Source: Henckelia pumila | Taxonomy: Eukaryota; Streptophyta; Magnoliopsida; Lamiales; Gesneriaceae | Length of the DNA: 64,000 nucleotides | Assembly (NCBI RefSeq): GCF_033568475.1 | Contig: NC_133120.1 | Location: 172,763,991-172,827,990 of the forward strand | Direction of reading: 5' to 3' | Translations under genes and position numbers: made by a program | Shown: piece by piece, positions 1-13,900 of the stretch | Position numbering within the stretch: position 1 is the stretch's first letter | How the letters are laid out: every line of letters begins with the position of its first letter | The notes under the pieces: generated by a model | Databases searched by the model: none | The model's input: only the letters and a program-made list of their open reading frames with translations | Told to the model about the DNA's origin: nothing

Positions 1-1612
1 GAGATCAAGTATCATCCAGGTTCATCGAACCCCGTTGCTGATGCGCTTAGTCGCAAGGTCTACGTGAGTTCCCTTAGTACCAGTTCGGTTTCGAAGGCAG
101 TGGAGGAGTGCTGTTCTTTGGGATTAACGTTCCGTCATAAGAAAGAACAGCAAGGGATTCGTGTTTCTTCTGTGCTTGAAGAGCCAGCCTTGTATCAACG
201 AATCCAGGAAGCTCAGAATTCCGATCCGAAGACTCAAAAGTTAGCCCGTTTGGCGGAGGGTGGTAATACTTCTGGTTTCCATCTGCAAGGAAACGGTCTG
301 TTGTGTCTTTCTGGTCGAGTGGTAGTACCCGAGGATTCTGCTTTGAGGGAAGAGATCTTATCACAAGCTCACTGCAGTAGGTTTTCTGTACATCCAGGCA
401 GCATGAAGATGTATAAGGATCTTCGCACTCGATTTTGGTGGAAAGGGATGAAGCGCAGTCTCTATCAGTTTGTATCCCGATGCCTTGTGTGTCAGCAGGT
501 CAAGGCAAAGTTTAGACGACCCGGAGGGTTACTTCACAGCTTAGAGATTCCTGAGTGGAAGTGGGAGCATGTGACGATGGATTTTGTCACCCACTTGCCT
601 ATGTCTTCCAGGAATTGTGATGCTATTTGGGTTGTCGTGGATCGATTATCTAAGTCAGTGCATTTTCTTCCCTAACCGCGATTATACCTTTGATAGGATG
701 GCACAATTGTATGTGCGGGAGATCTTTCGATTGCATGGCATTTTGTTGAGCATTGTCAGTGATAGAGATCCGAGATTCACTTCGAGATTTTGGGGTAGTT
801 TCCAGTGAGCCCTTGGTACTACTTTGATCTTGAGTACGGCTTACCATCCAGAGACAGACAGACTGTCCGAGCGTACTATTCGCACTTTAGAGGACATGCT
901 TCGCGCGGCAGTGATGGATTTTGGTCCAGCGTGGCATGATCATTTACCATTGGTGGAGTTCGCTTACAACAATAGTTTCCATCGCAGCATTGGAATGGCA
1001 CCATTTGAGGCTCTTTATGGACGTCGTTGTCGTACACCTCTGTTTTGGGACGAGGTTGGCGAGCGTCAGGTTGAGGGTCCTCATATGATTCAGCAGATGG
1101 CTGATGCAGTGGAGTTTATCCGACACAGGATTAAGGCGGCCCAGGATCGACAGGCTAGCTACGCGAACACTCACCGGAGGCCATTACACTTCGAGGTAGG
1201 AGAGCATGTATTCTTGCGTGTGTCACCTTTCCGAAAGGTGATGAGGTTTGGTCGCAAGGGTAAGCTGACACCGAGATTTATTGGTCCTTTCGAGATTCTT
1301 GAGAAGGTTGAAAACGTGGCTTATCGTCTAGCCTTGCCACCAGATCTTTCGGGGATCCATGATGTGTTCCACATGTCGTTGCTGAGACAGTATGTGGCGG
1401 ATCAGTCGCATATTTTGCATCCGATAGAGGTGCAGTTAGATCAGAATCTGTCGTATGTGGAGAGGCCCTTACGGATTCTAGACAAAAAGGACAAGGTACT
1501 TCGTAACAAGCATATACCATTGGTGATGGTACAGTGGCAGCGCAGAGGTACAGAGGAAGCTACTTGGGAGTTAGAGAGCCGAATGCGAGCCAAGAACCCC
1601 GAGTTATTTTGA
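1..1612 (+). pseudogene. Gyp-1 (Ty3/gypsy, chromovirus-like) pol 3' part: RNase H end, integrase, chromodomain-like tail
   Basis: The window opens inside the RNase H/connection region (frame 1, ...[10 protein letters not shown]). The integrase zinc-binding region follows, with the His pair in HCSRFSVH and the Cys pair in CLVCQQ, then the catalytic core (MDFVTHLP, SDRDPRF, SERT) and a C-terminal segment ending in a WELESRM-type chromodomain-like tail. Two breaks disable it. About 2 nt are lost near 670 relative to the Gyp-1 copy at 51147-52467, which moves translation from frame 1 to frame 2. A TGA at 806-808 stands where the other copy has an Arg codon. The part from 824 to 1612 is then open to a natural stop. 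The conserved Gly-Gln before SERT is changed (TDRLSERT). The polypurine tract and 3' LTR follow directly. Confidence 0.93.
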
Positions 1613-1720
1613 AATTTTGTACTTCTTTGTATCGAATTTGCACTTGTTCAGTTGTAATATAGATCATTTTTGACTATTCATGTTTTCCTCTAGACTTAAA
1701 TTTCAAGGACGAAATTTCTT

Positions 1721-1733
1721 AAGTGGGGGAGAA
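1721..1733 (+). other. Polypurine tract of Gyp-1 copy 1
   Basis: The purine run aagtgggggagaa lies immediately before the LTR start tgtagtgaccc. This is the position expected for the plus-strand primer of reverse transcription, and the same sequence precedes the 3' LTR at 52588. Confidence 0.85.
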
Positions 1734-3155
1734 TGTAGTGACCCGTATCCATAATTAACGATTAATGAGTATATTAATCATGTGATCATGTTTTGCATTA
1801 TTAATACATGATTAAGGAAGTTTCGGATGGATTAACGGACTTCAAAAATGGATTCAGAATGATCGGTAATGGCCCGAAGGGTGACCAGGAACGTAAGAAA
1901 CGTTCATGAACGGAAGCAACGTTTTGGCAGCTGATGTCATCCGTGATGGCAAAAATATGATGTCATTGCTTACGCACTTGATGGGACATCGGAAGCAACA
2001 AAGAATAACGGACGCAATGTTCATCAGGAAGAACGGACGCAATGTTGAGGAACGGACGTTCCATTCCATGTCTATAAATAGAGGGTCCGAGAGCTCATTT
2101 CTTGCACCTCTCTCCTCTTTTCTCTCTCGAATCCTAGGCCTTCTAACTCAGATCTAGGGAGATCTAGGCGTCCTATCGGGATTCCGAAAGTGGCGCAGCG
2201 ATCTAGATGTCGTAGCGGAGCTGTGGCCTAATTTTGAGGCTATCGACAGCAAAGGGCTAATGACGGACGCAGGTATAGCTTTGGCTTCCTAAAAATATTT
2301 AGGAGTATGCAATAGCTTAGTTAAGGATTTTAGAGCTTAATTATTGATGCATAGGTAATTGCATTGTAGTAGCAGTAGACTGGACTAGTAGGCTTGGAGA
2401 CTAGACCAGAGGAGCTAGGTTTTGACCAGCAGTGTTAGAGGTACGTAAGTACTGACCAAGATAGCCGGCATGATATATTTTCATGTATGTTGCATGAGTA
2501 TGTGATATATGTTTTACCATGTTTTAGCATGTTTTTCTGCCTTAGAACATGCATGATTTTACATGTGACTACATCCTGAGAGATGTGAGTCATTGACAGT
2601 CTCCATAGGAAACAGTGATCTCATGTTGGACTCGAGTCAGGTATGACAATTTCCATATGGGACTTATATCCTGTTTTGGATTCGGGTCAGGATGGGGTTG
2701 GCTCAGCCCTGATATAGAATATACGAGTACCCCGGGGAATCGCTCTCTAGCCATTACTGTATATTCCTGGCACCATGAGCAAGTGTTTTACCTGGGATTT
2801 TAAATCATCTGTGTGCGCATATTTGTACATATATCATTGCTTATGTATTGAGCTCACGCCCCTGTGTTTGGGTATTGTTGTGTATCTTGTGGTGGGGCAG
2901 GTTTGAGGCTGGACGATCCAGCGGCTCTCAGCAGGATTGAGGATCCGAGAGTATGAGGTTTTAGAGGGTAGGGATTTGTTTACCCTGAACCTTCGATTTT
3001 GTTGTATAATGGTATTTATACACTTATGTTATCGTCGGTTGTATTCTGCCGATTGGATTTGTTGTATTTTAAATTATCCGCTCCTTACGCTTTAAGTTTT
3101 ATTGCATGCGCTAATTAACTCTGATTAGTAAGTGGATCCGGGTTGGGTCACTACA
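1734..3155 (+). repeat. 3' LTR of Gyp-1 copy 1
   Basis: The repeat starts TGTAGTGACCC after the polypurine tract and ends GGGTCACTACA, so the ends are TG...CA with inverted terminal bases. It is 1422 bp. The 5' LTR lies outside the window, so identity between LTRs cannot be judged. The LTR is clearly related to those at 46602 and 52588 (shared 3' third with the repeated phrase tcgtcggttgtattctgccg), but its U3 differs, so it is a separate subfamily. U3 carries repeated acggacgcaa and acggacgttcc phrases ahead of a TATA box. The bases after the LTR, cattc, should be one target-site duplicate. Confidence 0.92.
2073..2080 (+). promoter_or_regulatory. TATA box of Gyp-1 LTR promoter
   Basis: TATAAATA sits in U3 in the context ccatgtctataaatagagg, followed by gggtccgag. 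The two other Gyp-1 LTRs hold the same block (46880 and 52886), so it is the conserved LTR core promoter. Transcription would be expected to start about 30 bp downstream. Confidence 0.65.
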
Positions 3156-3845
3156 CATTCATAGAACAGTGATTTTTTATGCTACAATCTTTATTTGTTG
3201 AGCCTTTATTAATTGTATTTGCTGAGACTTTGCTTTTGAGTAGATGGAACGCATTTACAAGATTAGTCAGAAAAGATGAAATACAAATTTGAGGAAATAA
3301 GATTGAATTCGATAATTAAAGGTTTAGGGTACTAAGCTAGCATGCATTATATATATTAATGCAATAACTAAGTACTAGTTAATAGTCGATTGTATCCGTG
3401 CAATGATCAGCAATAGAAATGACTAGAGATTTATGATATGGGTTTCAAAAAATAAGATTCCTTTTATTCGGTATTGGTTATATCAACATTAATGTAGAAG
3501 AGTGTCGGAAGAATTCAGATATACAAGACTAGTATAGAACTAACCTAAAATTGACAGATATGTCAGTGGTTAGAATGTACAAAAATATTCAGACGAAATA
3601 TTCTGACCTTTCTACGAAATGAAGAGTTCTATAGGGAGTGGTGTATATTACAAAGATCTTACGACAACTCGTATACAAAATCACTACTTGAACTGAAGAA
3701 CTCCAGAAACAGCTAGAAGAATGATGAATGAAGAATTATCCTAGTACCGAATTGATTATTAATTCTATGACAATGAATTAAGTCGAAAAGATGATATTCG
3801 ACTATTGTCAATTTGAAATTAATTGATAAACTCATATCTAAAATT

Positions 3846-4735
3846 GGGTAATAATTCAAACTTTCAAACTCATAAGTGGTTAAATCTGATTTTTTAACAT
3901 CTTTTACTTTAATTTATAAGACGACACATGTATTTCAACTCCACTAATCCCAAAGAATATGAAACTGCGATATCCGGCACAAAATTTACGCATTAATAAA
4001 ATACATTAGCCTTAATTGAGTATAAATTGTTGCAACTTGAAGGACAATCATTTGGGTCATCAAGATCACTCTTTCCTAGCATACAAGATTTCGGCTCTAA
4101 ATATCAGGTATTTGGAACAATCTCAGCAATATCAAGGATAATACTCCTGATTTCCTGCACAATAGGACATGTCATTGTGAACTTGAGATTCATCGTTTGC
4201 ACATGCTTCAAGATGCTACTATATTTCTCATAACAAATGTTTATGAGGAGTTTTCAATACCTCAAGATTGGTAGAACAATTACCCAAATGTTTGTCATGT
4301 AATGTCTTGTGCACTACTTTGTCTAAGGTATAGGAGGAACACAATGATCAATATTACTCAATGAGATCACATTTATTGATGTCAATTGTCTCCCAATGAC
4401 TACAATTGAAAAATAATTCAAACATTCAAACTCATAAGTTGTTGAATCTGATTTTTTATCATCTATTACATTAATTTGTAAGACAAAGCATGTATTTCAA
4501 CTCCACTAATCTCAAAGAAATGAGACTACGAGATCCGGAACAACACGTACACATTAATAGAATACGTTAGCCTTAATCAAGAATAAATTGTTTCAACTTC
4601 AAGGACAATCATTTGGGCCATCAAGATCACTCTTTCATAGCGGCTAAGATTACGGCTCGAAATGAGAGGTATTTGGAACACTCTCAAAAATATTAGGAAT
4701 AATACGCTTGATTTTCGGCACAAGACGACAGTGAC
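3846..4735. repeat. Old tandem duplication, two units about 560 bp apart
   Basis: The stretch from about 3850 to 4170 recurs from about 4411 to 4735 with many substitutions. Shared blocks include ttcaaactcataagt, catgtatttcaactccact, ggacaatcatttggg and catcaagatcactcttt, in the same order and orientation. The minus strand of both units has short related frames ending in a KSDLD-PNDCP-like phrase, with stops in each. The origin is unknown; it could be a duplicated piece of a decayed gene or element. Confidence 0.75.
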
Positions 4736-5199
4736 CAATCTTCTTGAAATCACTCTTTTGACCCTCACAATAAAAAAATTAATAGCTTTATGACATTGAC
4801 CAATCAAAGGATTTTACTACAATCTACCTCTTATTATTGAGTTTGTTGATACAATACATCTATCATTCACTCGTTTCTTCAATTTTTACCTTGTAAAAAA
4901 AATTATTTTACAGAATGAAATTGAAGATTGCACCACAATGTCTTTGCGGCACAACACATGAGCTAGAAAAGTACAAATGTGTCTCAATTGAGCACATAAC
5001 GTTCTACTTCTCAGGATAAAATTTTTGGTCATTGTGACCGACCTTCCCAAGTAATAGTAAATTAGTTTCAATTGTCTTTGATTTGAGATAATTTTAAATA
5101 TATTTGGAACAACACAAGAGAGCACAATACATAAGAGTACACTACAACCAGAACTAAAATTAATATAAAACAACTGTGTGTTCCAAATAATAATGAAAT

Positions 5200-5625
5200 C
5201 AAACGTAAACCAACAATACTTTCATTGGAACATGTATATCTCCTCGAAGGTCTGTGCTCGAGCCAACTTCCATAACCGCTTTCTTCTGTGTAATTGTAAA
5301 GATGGAGCATATGTTGCTTTCTTTATTATGGAAGCACAATATTTTTTTTTATGTCGACAGTAACTTCTCAACACCTAAATAAAAACAAAATAATTTATAT
5401 TGAGGTTAGAAATATAAAATCATGTATGAAAATTTTAATAAAATTAGAGAATAATAAATAATTTAGTATTATTAGCTTCACAAAATTATCTACTAAATGT
5501 TACAAACAATAACATGATGACTCCCCATAAATAGTCGTTCAACTGCCTTGATAATCTCAGGATGTCTGTCCGAGAAAAAGTGAATTCGTCGAATAGAGTG
5601 CATTGATATGAAAGTAGAATACTTC
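5200..5625 (-). pseudogene. Possible Mutator-like transposase fragment, decayed
   Basis: Read on the minus strand, 5573-5523 encodes SDRHPEIIKAVERLFMG. This resembles the MULE/FAR1 transposase block in which an Asp of the catalytic triad precedes a phrase about a residue running into HxxC. A second piece near 5365-5200 (…ATYA…KLARAQTFEE…) fits the segment after it. The two are separated by non-coding AT-rich sequence, and I see no upstream DGTF-like motif or terminal inverted repeats. The assignment rests on short motifs only. Confidence 0.35.
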
Positions 5626-7291
5626 TCAAATGATAGTGGAGATACGTATCGAAAAATCATGGTTTCTAATGAAATTTCAGCACATTGTTCTCAGGCTCGC
5701 AAAAATATCCATCAAGCTACATCCAATGAAGATTGAAATCACAAAATTATGTTTCTTTACTTGTAGCGACCCAAAAAATATATTACAAGAATCACTTATA
5801 GATTTCATTATCAAACTATTAAAAAAACTACATTCAATACAATAATATCTAAATTGAAAATCATGCATTCATTCATATAACACATGACACACAAAAAAAC
5901 ATTACACCGTAACAAATTCAAGCAGCCCATTTTTATTTTAATGATAATAAATTATCAATATCTAAGTCATAATGCAGCACTATAACCATTATGATTTGGA
6001 ATTAAATTGGTATAGTCGAGAACAATAAGAAATTTCAGCTACTCTATCTCAAAATTGCAGTAAATGAGATTCATTCACACTCACAGACGGAAAAACCAGA
6101 TATTGACCAAAAATCTGTACAATTCACACGATGGCACAAAAATTTAATACAATCACTAAAACCATAACAAATATCAAAGAATCGCTCAAACATATTCCAT
6201 AAAAACAATAACAATAAGATAAACAATGAAGATCATGATTTTATTCATAACATATTCCACAACAACAACAAAAATCATAGAATCACACTTTTAGGCAGCA
6301 GATTTGAATACTATAAAGATCATTCATATAATATTTATAATTTAGTACTAAACGATAAAAATTGACAATAATATCGTTATAATCGAGAACAATTACGAAT
6401 TTCAAATAATCAATCCACAATTGGTTGAAATGAACACAGGCCCACTCATATACATAAAACTTAAATATTGTCCATCAAATATGTATAATTCATGTGATGT
6501 ATGGAACTTCAACATAACCACAACACAACATACACAAGTAGACAACCCTCAAAGAATAACTCAATTGGAAAAAAGAAAAAAAAAAACCCTATCATCAAGA
6601 CGAAATTTGATATAAAAATTTCTTAATTTTCATAAAAAAAAATTATACCTTAAACTTGTTGGTTCGATGCTGTTTTTTCGCAAAGAATTCGAAATCTAAT
6701 GTTTCTTGGCTTTAAACTCCTTTCGCCTCAATTTGTTGCACCAAATGTCGACACAAATATGTAGATCGTCGTTGATTTATCCGTAAGTGTTCAAGGAGAA
6801 AGAAGATTGGGGAAACGTTGGATTGGAAAGAGAAAAGAACTATTATTAAATATTGATTTATTGTTCAAATGAGTATTATTGAGTTTTTTTTTAAAGTTGA
6901 CGGGAAATTTCGTAATTTAGCCTAAATTAGGGAGTTCAAACACATGTTAGGCTTTTGTCAGAGAGTGAAAACATATAAACTCTGAAACAGGGACTGAAAA
7001 ACAATTTGAGTTTGTTAATGGGGATTTAACGAAAATTTCCCCTTATTTTAAACATAACAAATTTTTTTTTGAAATCAACAAAAATATTTTAAGACACCAA
7101 AGATAATATAAACTTAATATTCCGTGTAATTATTCCATATAAAAAGGTTATATTGTAACTTGCTATCTTTGTTTCCCATTCACATATCAGACTACCATTA
7201 CTAGTGATGTGAAACATAACTCAACATCCCAGGTTTCAGATAAACTATAATTTAAATGTGGCCACAAGGTTCTCGATCCAATGATCCACTA

Positions 7292-7425
7292 AGATAGTGT
7301 TTGGGAGTGTTTTGGAGTGTTTTCAGAAAGCATTTTTGAGCTTTTCCTTCACAAAATAAATTGTGAAGGAAAAGCTAAAAAATGGTTTCTAGAAGCATTC
7401 CGTAATACTACATAAGTTTCAAACA
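7292..7425. repeat. Foldback repeat, hAT-MITE-like fragment
   Basis: The sequence agtgtttgggag... leads into a hairpin whose arms are cttttccttcacaa and ttgtgaaggaaaag, with a loop of about 6 nt. Outside this core, the flanks (cagaaagcattt on the left, aaaaaatggtttctagaagcat on the right) are imperfect inverted copies. One end of a related repeat, in the opposite orientation, is at 11697-11755. No clear target-site duplication was found. Confidence 0.55.
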
Positions 7426-7920
7426 AGGTTGCAAGTATTATTAATTACTCTCCTAACAACAATTCCCCTAATAATTGCACTTGCAATCCATAGCTAAAAT
7501 CGAACAGTTGACTAAAGCTCTTACACCAAATTATAGGATCAAACACTTATTTTACCAAAAAAACATAACTAATTATAACGATGCAACTCAAAATTTTAAA
7601 CTGTACAACAGTCAAAACCGACATCACTTGTCGATTGCTAATCTCCCCGCCAATTATTGTTCCCAAACAAAATTTCATATTTTGTTAAATTTCATGATGA
7701 AAACGAATTTTAGTCTTAATATTATACGCACACAAAGTTTTTATTTTATAATAACTAGTTCATATAAAACCAAACTATTGATCTCTGATTATCAATAGAT
7801 TCAAGTCTTTCAAGCTTCACATACATTTATGAAGAGGCGTAAAATACATCAAACTAATGGCAAGATGCACGCCGAATCTTGGGGTGTGTAAACCGAATAA
7901 ACCGCGAGGAAGACTTTATT

Positions 7921-10900
7921 TTAGCCTGTGTTTTGCAGTCCAGCAGCAACACCCTTCATGGTTAAGATGAGAGTATCCTCTAATCCGGGGGCATATTCGC
8001 TCGTTGGGTTCAAAGTGATCAGCTCTGCAGCAGGTTTTGAATCGATATACTCCTTGCTAATATGCGGCCTCAGCTTCACATGGTAGTTTGGCTCACGAAT
8101 TCGCTTCAAAGTATAAGCTTGGCATACATTCAAGGTTGTGATGTATGAATCACGTAAACGGAGCCGTTGCTTCAAGTATGGATCTCCTTCCAAGATTTCC
8201 TTGTGTGCAGCTATCTGTAAAAGAGAAAATTATTACAGTCAAAACCGACTAACAAGACTATTCTTGAACATATTGCCTAGAACTCGACGACGCTGTCTTG
8301 CACATATAAAATAAAGACAAAACATGGCTGTCCTTATGATAATATAGCAGACATAACCACAAGAAATTTACCTTGAGCAGAAGACTCTTGGTTTCCTCAT
8401 AGTTGGACCTCAAACTCTCACCGAATGGCAACAAATCTTTAGACACAAGGAGTTTGTCATACAATGCAGCAATACCGGGGTCTCCCTTGGCAAAAACCAT
8501 CTCAACTAAATCAATGGTGACTCTAAAGAAAGGCCATTCGTTATACATTGCCTGAAGTATTTTAAGGTTTCTAACGTCTTTTTCAATGGCGTATTTGAAT
8601 GCTGCTCCAAAACCGAGCCAAACAGGGAGATGAAATCTCGTCTGCGTCCAGGCAAAGATCCAAGGAATGGCTCTCAGTGATTCAATGCCTCCACTAGGCT
8701 TCCGTTTTGATGGACGGCTACCTATGTTCATTCGGCCATACTCCAGTTCCGGCGTGGCCTAAAATAATTCACACAAATGTTGTATGTGACTCAAATGGAT
8801 GCTTAAAATTCAAGTTATAGATAATATAACATATCATGGTTGCTTACAAGGCGAAAATATTCCACAAAGCGAGGTTCGTTGAAGACTATTGATCGGTACT
8901 CCTCAGTGGCAACAACAGCAATTTCATCCAAAAGGGCACGCCATTCAGGTTTCGGGGCGATTGGAGGATGCATTCCATGTTCGAGCGTAGCGGCAGTAAA
9001 ACGTTGGAGTGTTCTGAAACACAAGTGCTCCTCTCCAAAAGATTGTTCAATAACTTCACCCTGAACCGTAACACGAAGAGATCCATGGATAGTATCCGGT
9101 GGTTGAGACAGTATAGCAAGGTGAGTCGGACCACCTCCTCGTCCAACCGTTCCACCGCGACCATGGAACATCGTTAATTTTACACCATATTGCTTGGCAA
9201 CTTTGATAAGCTCCTCCTGTGCCTTGTACAGTTGCCAAGCAGCAGATAGTCGACCAGCATCCTTGCCAGAGTCTGAGTACCCGATCATGACTTCCTGTTT
9301 CCCATTGATATGATTTCTGTACCAATCGATGGAGAAAAGACGAGCAACAGCAGCAGGAGCAGCCTCCAAATCATCTAATTTCTCAAAAAGTGGAACGACC
9401 CTCAATGGCTGATTCACACGGCATTCACGTTGCAGAAGCTCGACTGCCAACACATCAGATGGTGAAGTGGCCATTGAAATGATGTAGGCACCAAAGCAGT
9501 CTGGTGGAAGTTCAGCCAACACATGAAAAGTGTTTAAAACATCGGAAATTTCTTCTGTTTCTGGAAGGTCAGGTCCAAACAAGGGACGCTTGCCGCTGAG
9601 CTCAGACAAGAGCCACTCTTGCCTCTTTTCCTCGGACCACTCTCGGTAAGAACCTATTTCTAAATGTTGGGTGATGGCATCTAGGACATCAGTGTGCCTG
9701 TCAGATTCTTGTCGTATATCGAGCTTCACGAGCGAAAGTCCAAAGGTGGAAACTTGCCTTAAGAAATCAAGCAAGCTCCCATCAGCTATTGGCCGGTCCC
9801 CGCAGGCGCAAAGAGATCTGTAACAAAGTTCTAGGGGTTCCAAGAACTGCATAAAATTTACAACGATTCAGTTTCATTTATCTATATACGTGTACATTTC
9901 AATCAAATCACTAATAAGGAATAAGTATGATGAATTATAGAATATGTTAATGGTTTGAATATGGAAACGAGAGAATACCTGCTCAATATTGGTGTAAGTT
10001 GCCTCTTCTGGGATGTCAGAAGTTTCTTGAGCTAATAAATGGCGAGCACGTTCACGTGTCTGGTAGAGCTTGTCCCTCACATCTCCAAGAATCACACGAT
10101 AGGGCTCGTTCGGCGGGATTGTTTTCCAAAATTCTAAATCACAAAATTTCAATATTCTGAGTCAGGAGGGAAATTTAGAGAAGCATCTTTGAATTATTAC
10201 ACAATATTGTGGTCACCTATGAAATGCTTTGCGTCTCTCTTTGAATATCGATGGAGTTCATCTGCTCGGACACGAAGCTCATCGCTGCAACGCCACATGG
10301 ATAACTGGAAAAGACAATGAATTTGGAATAAAATCAGTTCTCAAACTCATTAAAAGAATTATCTATACACCTATAGAAAGACACAAAAATATAATTGTTT
10401 GCAGTTATGATTAAATACCTCAAACATGAGGTCCTCTATTTGTGAATAGTATAAATTGGCGGCCATCATTCTGGCCAGCAAGCAAACATCCCTAGTGACC
10501 TCAGGTGTTACCCTTGGATTGCCTGCAATTGATTTTTACAAAAGATGTTAAAAAATGAGCTGTTAAGTTCAAGTAGCAGTCAAAATATAGTGAAAAGAAT
10601 GTGCAATATAGCATGATATTGAAATGGTTCACGACATATCTCTTGATCAATACTGCAATTATTAGCCTTTTATATAGATAAAAATATGGAGACAAACATG
10701 ACAGAAAATCTTCAATACACTAAATCATACTAAGGTAATCGTATCAAAGATACATCATACTCTCGATAATATCAAATCTAATTCTAAAGGTAAATCGGCG
10801 TGTGTAAATCCATATCATCCTACAACATTTACATACTTCAAACCATCAAAACATGCGTAAATGTTAGCACAGAAACTATTTAATAACGTTCAAGCACATA

Positions 10901-13900
10901 TTTGTAAAGGAAAAACAAAAAATACCGTCACGGTCTCCACCCATCCAAGAAGAAAATTGAATTAGAGGGGCGTTGTACGGAACCCGTTCGTTAATCCCTA
11001 TATTTTTAAGGGCGGTGTCAACTCTGCGCAGAAACTTTGGAACACCTTTCCAAATCGTTTCATGAAAATAGCTCATCCCTGCCCTCATTTCATCCTGCGG
11101 AGTAGGAGGAGTCCGGCGGATTTCGTCCGTACGGAAAGCAGCTTGAATCTGAAAACATATATAAGACAATATGCAAGCAGCGGTTAACTCATTTAATCAT
11201 ATAAACTAGCATATATTGGATCAAACATAAGACACAAACAAACACAATATTAGTGTTTTTGAGGAAATGTTCTGAGTCGAGTAAAAACGTAAAAGTAGGA
11301 ATTTATTGTCAGTGCAAAACTATTAATTCAGTATTCCACAAATCATCATCAACTTGCTCCTAGTTTGAAGGCCATATGGGAATTCACTTTTCTTATGGTG
11401 GCACGTGCGCCTGGTGAATACAAGTGATGAAACAAAAACGAGCAATCACAATTAACAAATCAAATGGAACAGATCGGTGAGACAGTACATGAACTTATGT
11501 GTATATGGAAATCTGAAAATACTGATAATTCTGGAACTCGGTAAATATACTTCTTTCAAAGAAATGTCACAAAATCGAAAATATGAAACAAAGAAGGTTC
11601 AATAAAAACAATATATATTCATGAGTAGTCGAGTTCAGAATGTACAACATTCACACTGCATCTTACACAACTTATATTCATATTTTGTCAATATTATAAC
11701 ATGGAAAAGCTAAGAAATGCTTTCTAAAAGCTCTCCCAAACACTACCTTAAAGGAACAAGTGAGGTTGAAAGTGGACAAAGCAGAAAAACGTGTGATCCT
11801 GGAGGGATTGGAATCATGTCCCCAATATCTAACAAGTGGAGCAAACATATTTCTAAGCATTGTAATTGCTCAGGCAAGAGGAGGGACAGGAAACAAAAGA
11901 TGCTATTCTTGTGCCCGATAACCTAGTGGTGGTGTGTTACCTGGGAAACCTTACTGTATTAACGTGTGAAGTGTCACTTTCAAGTTATCTGTAGTGGGGG
12001 GAGGGGGGTGTTCTTATTGTGGTTTTTCAATAATATGGGTTTTGTGGCTCTTGAAGCTTCCATAAGAAATCGATAAACTATGTGTCAAATGGGAAATGAA
12101 ACAAGCGGCAAATTTCTGCCCATAAACTAGGAACTGAAGTTTACCTCCCTCTGTAATGCTTCATCAAGCTCCTGTTTATCATCAGGAGTAATGTCTTTAG
12201 CATATAACTGCGCCAAGTTATTCCGAATCCTGAACAAATTGAATCAGACCATAAATTTCTTAAGCAGATAAAAAGACCTTCATTAAATACATCCATTCCA
12301 AAAACCAAACACATTCATTAACATTTAACACAAAGAACACACTAGAGAGTAGAGATAATCAGAGAACCAACCTTCCATGTTTCTGAAGCAACGATCTTCG
12401 GACAGATTGAGTAGGATGAGCAGTGAGGACCAGGTCCACAGTCTGGTTCTTCAACGCATCAAAAACTTCCTGTGGGGACTTCTTCATATCAACCACAAGT
12501 CTCTTGAGCGTCTCTTCTATGTCTGATTCAGTGGCCGCGGAGTTCTCATCTGTATAATCTCCTTTTTTCTTTTTGATTCTCCTACGATAAGCAAGCTGAA
12601 CCTCCTCAGCCAAATTGGCCAAGTTAAGCATGTGAGAAAAAGCTTTTGCTACAACAATAGAATCCCCAGGGTCCAAACTTGTCAATACGTTTCCGAGCTC
12701 TTCCAACTTCTTGGGGTCATGCTTACCTTCATACTCCGCGGAAAGCTCATAACATTCTTGCACCTAAATATGGTGAATTCCACTCACTTTATCTATTCAT
12801 GTGTGATTCACATAATCAAAATTGAAAGCAAGAGTTGAAGCATTAATAAAATGCCTCATGATATACAGACCGAGTCTCCCCATCAAGTTGTGCAATAAGA
12901 TTTGACCAAAGCAACACAACAGAACCCAATCAGGATTCTGAACAAAATAATATATAATGAAGAGAATTCTATTAAACTAATACAAACACAAAGACTTCAA
13001 TAAAATGACAACTATTATATATTTATCAATGATCTTTTCAAAAAGTAACATGATCTGGAGAATACAAACATTTAGAACGTGAAATATGTAGTTAAGTAAT
13101 GTTATTCAATAAAACAAAAAATATTACACATAAACTTAATATTTAGTGGAACACAATACTCAAGAACCCTGGCAGTACTTCCATTGAAAATACTTAGAGA
13201 GTGTTTGCCCGAGCTTATGAGCAGTTAAAATTTATTCGGTAAAAATTTTTCAAACAAGTTATAAGTTGTTTATAAAAAAGTAAAGAGTGACCTTGCTTTT
13301 AGAAAAAAATATTATTTTAACATTATATTTATTCAAACTATCTGTTTTCATAAATCTCCACCATGTTCTCCACCTATTAAATATTATTTTAAAGTTTTTT
13401 CAAATAATATCATTTTTTCTAAATTAAAATATAACATCTTTTTATTTTTTAATATAGGTTTATTCAAAAACTATTTTCGTATATGTATAACAATTTATAT
13501 TACCTTAATAGCATTATACTCTTTTGGTAACAATAAAAACACTTTTAATACCAAACATATGAACATCTTTAAGTTATTTAAAATAAGTTTATTCAAACAC
13601 TTTAACAACTTATTTTTAAAATAAGTCCAGAGAGCTTATAGCCTTTTAAAATAGGAGTTTATAAGTTGTTTTTAATAAGAGTTGTCAAACACCCACTTTA
13701 ATGCCGCAGAAAAAATGTCCATTATTAGATACTCACGTAAAAATATTTCGGTGGTTAATTACATATATCATTCTTGTGAAATCTTGAGATTGCTGAAAAC
13801 CCTCAAAACCATTAGCCCCCATATTTTCGAATCTTGAGCACAAACATCACTGAAAACACATACGAAGGGTGCGTGTGCTCAAAAATATTTTAGGGGTTAA

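Larger units (their letters stand above)
3156..7920. other. AT-rich intergenic region with decayed repeats
   Basis: No intact gene is visible between the Gyp-1 LTR and the PEPC stop codon. The region is AT-rich. It holds a two-copy tandem duplication (3846-4735), a weak transposase relic on the minus strand (5200-5625), a second weak direct repeat (around 6010-6130 and 6375-6500, both with a gagaacaat..cgaatttca-like phrase) and a foldback element near 7292. Open frames here are short and show no recognisable domain. Confidence 0.6.

Noticed and set aside
8840..9325. Plus- and minus-strand frames overlapping PEPC exon 8
   Set aside because: They are alternative-frame shadows of the highly conserved PEPC coding sequence.
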